The notes under the pieces: generated by a model
What the model was told of the DNA's origin: nothing
Database searches by the model: none
The model's input: only the letters and a program-made list of their open reading frames with translations
In this document: piece after piece, positions 53,890 through 60,000 of the stretch
Layout of the letters: each line of letters starts with the position of its first letter
How positions within the stretch are numbered: the stretch's first letter is position 1
Assembly (NCBI GenBank): GCA_030704615.1
Contig: CM060734.1
Span: 64,001-124,000 of the forward strand
Length of the DNA: 60,000 nt
Origin: Takakia lepidozioides
Taxonomy: Eukaryota > Streptophyta > Takakiopsida > Takakiales > Takakiaceae
Direction: 5' to 3'
Program-made: the position numbers and the translations under genes

Positions 53890-55818
53890 CTACAGAACTC
53901 TCACTGTGTTCATGTCTGATGCAAAATTAGATAGCCCATCCTCATCCATTGGTGTGAATAAGCTTTGGCTGGCGAGTACACCTGCTGTCTGTTCCACTGC
54001 CATAACCTCTGTTTTGATCTGAGTGTCCTCAGTCAGTGGCTCTACAGTCAAGTTCTTGCAGCACTCGTGAAAGTTGCCAATTGTTGGCTTTAGGTGGTTC
54101 ATGGTGTGAAGTGGGAAGTAAGGCACATTTAGACCAGACCCATATCTTACTCTCAACGTTTCTGTTTCCGTATCAACTGCTGCCCCGAACTTCTTCAAGA
54201 AGTCCAGCCCGAGCAACATACTGTAAGTGTCAGTATCCACCACCATAAGAGTGATCATGTTGGTCAGTTTTCCAACAGTGACCTTGAAATTGTCGAGAAC
54301 ACCCATTGTTGTTTCTACAGCACCTGAGGCCACCCGATATGACATGTCTCGATCCGTTAACACACAGCCCATGACTCCCAAATCCCTTACTGTTGTTGCT
54401 GCTATCGCAGATATCATTGCCCTTGTGTCTATGTGGCCCATTACTTGGAAGTTTCCAATGGTTACCAGAGCATGCAAAGCCTTTTCTTTGCCTATGAATG
54501 CATAAGAGATGGCTTCCATATCCTTGTTGCTAGTTTCAGGTGTCAGTTTTACCTCTTGTTGAACTCGGTTGGCTGGAAAAGCGCCCATTTTGCTCTTCTC
54601 CACTACCTTGACCAGCCTCTTCAGTTTTTCAAACTTTCCTAGCACGTGCATGATGTCCTCCATTGGTGACATGGATATACATCCTTTGTAGAAATGATTC
54701 AGTATTTTTGATCTTCCTGTCTCAGATTTTGGGTATTTCTCATATCGTATTGGGAAGAGGAATTGCCCCAAGGGTCTCGTTTGTTCCTTTGGCACTTCTT
54801 CCTGTGATGAAGCCATGTCTTTGCCTTGTAGATTAGGACCTCCCTTGAGATTTGGGGTTGCCACCGGTGTTTGCACCTTGGGAAGTCGACGTGTCTCTTT
54901 GATCTCGTGATGTGCCATTAACTGATTCAGCTGTTCCAAGACCTCATCTTCATCATCACATATAATCTCAAGCAGATTGTTAGAAGGTAATGCATTTGCA
55001 CCTTGTTCCTTTTTCAACCTACAGTTTGGTTCGAAGTGTCCTAGAACCTTGCAAAAGGTACATCTGATTCCACAAGTTTCTGTCCGGTGACCATAGTGAT
55101 TGCATTTTGCACATTTCACTGGAGTCTTCTGTGTTGGACAGTATGCAGCCACATGACCCTCCTGCTGGCAGAGATTACACAACCAAATTCCACGAACTGG
55201 AGTTTGACTACTAGAACCTTCCGTGTATACATTCTTCTTTTCAAAATACTTACTTCGTGTTAGATTCAAAGCATCTAGGCGCTGATCAACCTGCCTAGTC
55301 ACCAAAACCTCTCCTACGTCTTCCCCGTCCAAAGGTTCGAAGGGTGTTTCTCCAATCTTGGATAATCCTCTCTCCACATCCATGGCGGTTTCCATTGCTC
55401 CATCAACACTCTGAAATCGGGTTTCTAGCATCAGCTTCATTATCTCATGCCTAAGATCCCCCATAAACCTTCGACGTTGTTCTAACTCCGGAATTTGCCC
55501 TTTGACAAACAACCGATTAAGTCGGTCAAAGTAAGCCTGAATCCTTTGTTTTGGTTCTTGCTTCACTTTGTCCAGCTTCATCTTTAAATCCGCCATATCC
55601 ACATGCCCAAACTTTGCCAACATGGCCACTTGTAAATTCTCCCAATATATTGGTTTTGGGTTTTGACGCCTATACCAATCATCAGCTTTACCTTTGAGGT
55701 TTAACCTTGCCACCTTGAATATCTTGTCATCTGATAAATCTCTTACATCTCCCGCCATTTGCAATTTCTCGATCCAATCAACCACATCTTCTGATTCCCT
55801 ACCAGTAATAGGGTGCAT
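53890..55818 (-). CDS. gag-protease polyprotein, 642 codons, truncated by LTR insertion
   Basis: The frame is open throughout. Residues 1-160 form a capsid-like gag region: KGKADDWYRRQNPKPIYWEN, KFGHVDMADLKMKLDKV, QRIQAYFDRLNRLFVKGQIP. Three CCHC knuckles follow at about 214-275: CNLCQQEGHVAAYC, CAKCNHYGHRTETC, CTFCKVLGHFEPNC. A protease-like fold starts near residue 440: LVTIGNFQVMGHIDTRAMIS. Here the active-site D-T/S-G reads D-T-R, so catalysis is doubtful. The second half has LLGLDFLKKFGAAVD. The stop codon TAG comes from bases 3-5 of the inserted Athila-like LTR, so the original protein was longer. The start ATG follows an in-frame stop. Confidence 0.8.
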   Translation of the reverse strand: MHPITGRESEDVVDWIEKLQMAGDVRDLSDDKIFKVARLNLKGKADDWYRRQNPKPIYWENLQVAMLAKFGHVDMADLKMKLDKVKQEPKQRIQAYFDRLNRLFVKGQIPELEQRRRFMGDLRHEIMKLMLETRFQSVDGAMETAMDVERGLSKIGETPFEPLDGEDVGEVLVTRQVDQRLDALNLTRSKYFEKKNVYTEGSSSQTPVRGIWLCNLCQQEGHVAAYCPTQKTPVKCAKCNHYGHRTETCGIRCTFCKVLGHFEPNCRLKKEQGANALPSNNLLEIICDDEDEVLEQLNQLMAHHEIKETRRLPKVQTPVATPNLKGGPNLQGKDMASSQEEVPKEQTRPLGQFLFPIRYEKYPKSETGRSKILNHFYKGCISMSPMEDIMHVLGKFEKLKRLVKVVEKSKMGAFPANRVQQEVKLTPETSNKDMEAISYAFIGKEKALHALVTIGNFQVMGHIDTRAMISAIAATTVRDLGVMGCVLTDRDMSYRVASGAVETTMGVLDNFKVTVGKLTNMITLMVVDTDTYSMLLGLDFLKKFGAAVDTETETLRVRYGSGLNVPYFPLHTMNHLKPTIGNFHECCKNLTVEPLTEDTQIKTEVMAVEQTAGVLASQSLFTPMDEDGLSNFASDMNTVRVL

Positions 55819-55912
55819 CTACCCCTTAGGGGCTAGCCATTTTGTTACGTTGTTTTTCTTCGGTTTTTCTTCAAATTGACAACAACTCTACTATATCTTA
55901 CTCTTCCATGTC

Positions 55913-56194
55913 CTAATTTCTAGTACTAGGACTCCAGACTCCGTTCTGAAGCACTTCATCTCGTCCGCTTATTGCTACTCTTCTTGACATGGCGGAAACC
56001 ATTACCCAAGCATATGCCGCTCTGACCCATAATACTACTGTCACCCGGTTTCCAGCATGTATGACTCGTACACAGAGGTCTCCATTATGCGCTCTTGACG
56101 ATTGATGGTAGAATACTGGTCTCGGGTTAGTATATGGCAACAGATCTAAACTATATGAAATCAAAACATCTCCTACCTCTGGATGATCAATCAC
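55913..56194 (-). CDS. leader ORF with GD..VRV modules, part 2
   Basis: The minus-strand frame contains GDVLISYSLDLLPYTNPRPV and GDLCVRVIHAGNRVTVVLWV. These short beta-rich modules, beginning Gly-Asp and ending near Trp, also occur in the ORF at 56223-56702 and upstream of it. The two ORFs are separated by a stop or frame change near 56200 and may have been one. Function unknown. Confidence 0.4.
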   Translation of the reverse strand: MIDHPEVGDVLISYSLDLLPYTNPRPVFYHQSSRAHNGDLCVRVIHAGNRVTVVLWVRAAYAWVMVSAMSRRVAISGRDEVLQNGVWSPSTRN

Positions 56195-56222
56195 TGATGT
56201 CTGGCATGTTTCACCAGTGTTA

Positions 56223-56702
56223 TCAGTGCTTGACTACTCCTCTTAGTGGGTTCTTGTATGACAAGATCTCACGTTTGGTGACCAACCACTCTCTACCTCT
56301 ACTGATGGTGTCTATCATTTCCCACACAAGCATCCTAGACTTATATCCTTGGTGCTCCAAGCGGACGAGCACATCACCTTCTTTGAACTCTACAACTTGT
56401 CCCGTTGTCCATAAACTATATCTAGTATTGCCCGTTGGCCTCAGATCCACAAAGATATCCCCTGGTTCGGGAAGCCTGTGCAGTGCTGCTAGCTCGGGAT
56501 CTACATCCTCTAGTGTGTGTTCTACTGGCTGATTCCTAAGTTCAGATTCGTCGTCCGAAATGGACTGATCGGACATGACTGGTGGGTTTATAGCATCATG
56601 ACCAGCATCAATCCAAGTGTTTCGGTCATGACATAGGATCCAGGCCTTAGCATAAGCTCCTCCACCAGTGTGCACAATACGAATCGCTGTATCTCCTGGC
56701 AT
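56223..56702 (-). CDS. leader ORF with GD..VRV modules, part 1
   Basis: A 159-codon frame starts MPGDTAIRIVHTGGGAYAKA and later has PGDIFVDLRPTGNTRYSLWT and EGDVLVRLEHQGYKSRMLVW. An acidic Asp/Glu/Ser-rich linker separates the modules (SDQSISDDESELRNQP). A further module, GDLVLRIESFGRILLAGL, is readable just upstream (about 56790-56740). Four or five copies of one roughly 30-50-residue module make this a repeat protein in the retroelement leader. The outline (short strands ending in a basic or aromatic residue) could suit a small beta-barrel. I do not recognise the family, and no usual gypsy domain corresponds. Confidence 0.45.
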   Translation of the reverse strand: MPGDTAIRIVHTGGGAYAKAWILCHDRNTWIDAGHDAINPPVMSDQSISDDESELRNQPVEHTLEDVDPELAALHRLPEPGDIFVDLRPTGNTRYSLWTTGQVVEFKEGDVLVRLEHQGYKSRMLVWEMIDTISRGREWLVTKREILSYKNPLRGVVKH

Positions 56703-56880
56703 ACATTAAAAAGACAGCAGATTCAAACCTGCAAGTAAGATGCGACCAAAGCTTTCTATACGTAAAACCAAGTCACCTATCTCTGGCCCTTGAGTTGTAT
56801 AGTTAGAACTGTGCCATTGTGCTACCAAATCGCCAGCTCTCTCTTGCGCCAACTTGAACTTGAAATGGCCACGATCAGCA

Positions 56881-56892
56881 GCTCTGATACCA
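56881..56892 (-). promoter_or_regulatory. primer-binding site, initiator tRNA-Met type
   Basis: The minus strand reads TGGTATCAGAGC, the classic plant retrotransposon primer site complementary to the 3' end of initiator tRNA-Met. It lies 5 nt from a likely LTR end (..GGCCCCA on the minus strand, plus-strand 56898). Confidence 0.85.
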
Positions 56893-56897
56893 AAAAT

Positions 56898-58343
56898 TGG
56901 GGCCTTGTTTCACCACCCGGGGTAAATCTACTAGTTCCCTCTTGATCAGACAACCAGTCAGTCCAGTTTCAATGCTACATGAGCCGCAGCGGAAGCAGGA
57001 AAACATCATGACACCTAGACCGGACTGTTATGCTACTCGTTCATTTGTTTGACATCATGTCACCATCCCGTCTTTGGTATGGCAAATGCTCAGAAAAGAT
57101 ATATTGACCCCTCCTAGGGCGTTTGCTGCAGCACCCGCACTCCGTTATCTCGTTTGCATGGTTCGCCATGTGCATGGGTAGTCACTTAACTCACATTCCG
57201 TCCATCCTTCATGGCAGTGATCCTTGGCTACTTTGCTTACTTGTGCTATTTATCCCTCAATGCATACTACCCGGGTTTCTATCTCCACCTTTCATCTCGA
57301 TTTGGCATTTACAGGGCCTGCCCTTGATTAGTTCTACTTGAGATCCCGCCCAGCTCTACCCTCAACTTATCTCTCTTGTGTGCACCATCTCTCTATCCGT
57401 GACTATCTCGTGACAACTTCATGGTATCCTGGTGTAATCTCTAACAATGATCGTTCTCTCTACACTTATTGCAGCTCAAACGTTTTCCAGTGTTGCTTTG
57501 TTAATCGTCGGTTTCAACAATATATGCTCTTCTTCGTAAATCCAGTCTATCTCCTTTATATCACATGGCTTACTATGACGGCCGCTTAGTATCAGTTCTG
57601 TCTCCATCGCCTCTCTCAAACTTGAAAGTAAAACTTAACTTCAAAATGAATCGTCTCTTTTGGAATGATCTCCGTCTGCTACCTTGTACCTTGCAGCAGT
57701 CCATGGAATCGCTTCTTTCCCAAGTCCCTACTTTCTAATCACCGCCCCAACATCTACTAATCAGCTAAGCCTTCCCAGGTCGTGCCTGCTGATTAAACAC
57801 TAAGTTATGGACATGTGGCCCTGATCCACGTCTTGATAAGATCTTACGAGCCCAAAACTTAATTACATGGTTTCGCTTAGTCATGCACCTTAGTGTCACA
57901 AGACGACGTCCCCTGGTCCGTTGATCAAAGTTAGATCAATGATTTGCATGCTGCCAAATTGTGTTCATCCACCCTGCTCGTCCGTTGTTTATCCTGTGGC
58001 TTCATCCATCTTGCCATGGCGCTCAAGCAACGTCTCACTTGATGAATGTACCTTCGTTATGCTGACTGTTCATACGACATCCATCCTGATCCATGTAATG
58101 AACCAAGACCTTCATCCTGCTCCTCGCTCATCCACGTTCATCCTACTTTATTTACGTTCATTCCCTTCCACTGTTCATCGATTTGTCTTGCCTCCTTCCT
58201 TGTTATCTCTTTCTCCTGCACACTCTATATTCTACTTGCAAAATCCAAGTGTGTTTCTCATCACCTGTTTTCCCCTTACAATACCCTCAGCTGCCCCCTC
58301 TCCTAACCACGCCCCCCCTACTCCCAGCGACTGCCCCAGCGCA
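56898..58343 (-). other. 5' LTR side of the interrupted gypsy element and CT-rich DNA
   Basis: The 5' LTR of the minus-strand element should start here and run to higher coordinates. Its outer end could not be found because the second LTR copy is not in the window. The rest is C/T-rich with open but unrecognised frames (57123-57341, 57338-57589, 57921 onward). The last of these reads in frame into the LINE endonuclease start, so it may contain LINE 5' sequence. Confidence 0.4.
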
Positions 58344-58431
58344 CTAACTATCACCTCTTGGAATGTGGGATCACTAGCCACTAACATACAAAGCTTACTC
58401 CATCTCTTCACCAACTTTGATGTTACAGTGG
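58344..58431 (+). pseudogene. LINE endonuclease, N-terminal part
   Basis: ALTITSWNVGSLATNIQSLL and HLFTNFDV are the first strand and helix of an apurinic-type LINE endonuclease (the S/T-W-N-V-x-S/G motif contains the metal-binding Asn). The homology stops at about 58431, where an inverted segment begins. Confidence 0.75.
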
Positions 58432-59212
58432 GGTACGGGGGAAAGAATTATGGGCTGAGGTGGGGGGGTATAATGTACATCTGGGAGGGGTCGGAAGGGG
58501 ATGAGGGAAGGGGAGGAGGTACACGGAGATCGGGTAGTGGTCCGAGTTATATAAGCTATTGACGTGTACGTGGCTTAGGAGATATGATGGGATTTCATTG
58601 CCGGTTTTGAGGTAACCATCAAGTAGGCTTAAGGAGGAATAGTTAAGACCCCCTTGCCTGGTGTAGTGGGAGTCCACGGGAATGTATTTGAGCTGTAATA
58701 GGTTGGTGAATCTAGCCCAGTTGTGGTCCACTGGGGATGGGGGTTGTGAGTACCGTTGTATGAATGGCCTTGCAGTGCAATATCTCTGTTGAAGTCGCCT
58801 GCCAATATGGTGGTGTTGGGTATATGGGTGAGTAACTGTTTGGGAGATATCTAGTGTTCAGTATATCAGGTATGAGGGGAAGATCGTCGGTATGTGAGGG
58901 CATATATAAGTGTATGAGGATGATAGGGCATAATGTTGGGGGGTGTAGGTGGATAATTTGAAGGTAAGACCGGAGGGGGACAAATATGTTAATTTTGGTG
59001 GTGGTGTTGGGGGAGTGATGTGTCCTAAGAATACCAAGTGCTACACCGCGCTCAATGGGTTTGTATGGTGTAGAGCGGCGTGAGAGATACTGCGGGGCAG
59101 TTAGGGGGGTGCCATATAAAAAGAAGTAATCGGGTAGTAGTTTATTTATGTAGGAGCTGCTAGTATTATGGGTGTGTAGTTTGGTTTCTTGTAGCAAGAA
59201 GATATGTGGTTG
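58432..59212 (-). pseudogene. LINE endonuclease, inverted middle part
   Basis: In reverse orientation to its flanks, the minus strand encodes GTSQPHIFLLQETKLHTHNT (with the catalytic Glu of the QETK motif), LLPDYFFLYGTPL, ERGVALGILRTHHSPNTTTK and IILIHLYMPSHTDDLPLIPD. It then has, broken by frame changes near 58760, a GDFN-like start, and SLYNSDHYPISVYLLPF (the SDH motif with catalytic His) near 58540. The order on the minus strand is the normal endonuclease order. The whole block is therefore flipped between 58432 and 59212 relative to the plus-strand parts on both sides. Confidence 0.75.
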
Positions 59213-60000
59213 CGAAGTTCCAAAAATATTTCCACCCTGCCTCTTCAAACTTCATACACAAGATCTCCCACATACTTACCGATACTAACCTACGATCATC
59301 CCCCGATGCTACCTGGACCGAAGCCGAGATTATACTAGCATCCACAATACAAGAAATGACTAAGAGTGTTTTAGCCACATACTTCGCCCCTCCCGACCTC
59401 CCCAAACCGCTCAATCCAAACAAAATGGGGGCTATCTCACCCGGACCCAGAAACGCGAATGGACCTCCCACCTCAACGTCTATCATACCATACGTCGGGC
59501 TCTTACTATCATACCTCCCCCCTCTACCCCGTCATATAATAACTGGAGAACTGACCCCCGCATCACCTGCTTGAGCACTTTACCTACATGCCAATCTCTT
59601 ATGGCCCCACCTAAGGACTCATCTTCTCTTTCCCAATGGGCTGCCTCCCTCTCGAAACTTGGACGGGAAGAAAAAAAAGCTGCTTATATTATCACGAAAC
59701 AAAAAGCCACCTCCAACCACAAAAAAAATTGTCGCCTCATTTGGCCATTGCTACATGAACACCCCAAAAGGGCTCACAAAGCCATCTTTAACCCTGCAAT
59801 CAATCCGCCCATCGACTGCCTTAGACACAGGCTAGGTCACCTATTAACTAAACCCACCGACATCAACATAGAAATTTGGCTCCAGGCCTCGTCCTCCTAT
59901 ACACCTACCGTCACTAACTATCTTCATCCCATCCACCACGCACCCAACTGCATATGTAAAGTTAAACACTACCCATGGCACGATCTCGACGGTTTCTCAC
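59206..60000 (+). pseudogene. LINE ORF2 linker between endonuclease and RT
   Basis: Plus-strand frames continue: VAKFQKYFHPASSNFIHKIS, TWTEAEIILASTIQEMTKSV, LATYFAPPDLPKPLNPNK. After a frame change near 59520-59560 they read NNWRTDPRITCLSTLPTCQS and AAYIITKQKATSNHKKNCRL. This is the polar, helical linker that separates endonuclease and RT in plant LINE ORF2. The RT itself would lie beyond the window end. Frameshifts show the copy is dead. Confidence 0.65.

Larger units (their letters stand above)
45975..53894 (-). mobile_element. Athila-like Ty3/gypsy retrotransposon, 3'-truncated
   Basis: Read on the minus strand, the order is 5' LTR (53894-52450), tRNA-Asp-type primer site (52443-52427), leader ORF, a stretch holding later insertions (52070-50270), gag with zinc knuckles (49960-48300), RT and RNase H (47640-46560), and a partial integrase that stops at about 46000. 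The protease and the start of RT are missing between 47800 and 47640, and the 3' LTR is not in the window. The RT resembles the Athila/Tat branch (FLDGFSGYNQI, FLDDFCVYS). It inserted into the gag-protease ORF of another gypsy element at 53894. Confidence 0.75.
52450..53894 (-). repeat. 5' LTR of the Athila-like element, 1,445 bp
   Basis: The minus strand begins TGTAGAATAATAGG (from 53894) and ends ATTCTACA (at 52450), so the ends TGTAGAA/TTCTACA are inverted and have the usual TG..CA. The primer site follows directly. Outside the left end the plus strand reads GAACT, a candidate 5-bp target duplication whose partner is not in the window. The LTR contains F-box-like coding fragments and a SINE-like segment (separate entries). 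Confidence 0.8.
53890..56898 (-). mobile_element. Ty3/gypsy-like element, interrupted (gag-protease side)
   Basis: On the minus strand the order is LTR end (56898), initiator-Met primer site (56892-56881), leader ORFs of repeated modules (56702-55913), and a long gag-protease ORF (55818-53890), cut by the Athila-like LTR at 53894. No RT is found in the window that clearly continues it. Its remaining pol should lie beyond the Athila-like element if the insertion was simple. Confidence 0.7.

Overview
This window comes from a nuclear genome of a land plant, probably a seed-free one such as a fern or lycophyte (inference). It holds a spliced plant-type RAB GTPase gene, plant PPR and organellar OSB pseudogenes, tRNA-derived SINE-like repeats, a MULE with a spliceosomal intron, and Ty3/gypsy elements with the two classic plant tRNA primer sites. 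Almost everything is mobile DNA or decayed gene copies. Only one host gene looks intact: a RABA/Rab11-type GTPase at 36.7-37.8 kb on the minus strand.

Layout. 0-6 kb: AT-rich DNA with a LINE 3' remnant, SINE-like repeats, a CACTA-ended MITE and an 83-bp tandem repeat. 6-10.5 kb: a run of broken units in which OSB (organellar ssDNA-binding) PDF motifs alternate with, and at one point read in frame into, PPR repeats. 11.3-12.7 kb: an inverted, truncated MULE copy. 13.2-21.2 kb: a Ty3/gypsy element carrying gag, protease, a C5-cytosine DNA methyltransferase domain, RT, RNase H, integrase and a C-terminal PHD finger. 21.3-24.7 kb: a longer MULE copy. 25.2-34.3 kb: three related non-coding units (A, B, C) around an unrecognised, frameshifted ORF with an RG-rich tail. 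36.7-38.2 kb: the RABA gene and its upstream region. 38.9-42.6 kb: hairpins, a tandem array of palindromes and another PPR-OSB unit. 43-56.9 kb: two minus-strand gypsy elements. An Athila-like one (tRNA-Asp-type primer site, 1,445-bp 5' LTR, gag, RT, partial integrase) is inserted in the gag-protease ORF of another (initiator-Met-type primer site). 58.3-60 kb: a LINE whose endonuclease region is internally inverted.

The most notable item is the gypsy element at 13-21 kb. Between protease and RT it carries a recognisable methyltransferase domain (motifs I, II, IV with PCQ, VI with ENV, VIII and a C-terminal motif IX/X-like region), and it ends in a PHD finger. It therefore combines a chromatin 'writer' and a 'reader' in one retrotransposon. 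This copy is frameshifted and cannot make the enzyme as it stands. Gypsy elements with methyltransferases have been reported from charophyte algae, so the possible novelty is the land-plant host and the PHD combination. The second notable item is the OSB-PPR fusion pseudogene family.
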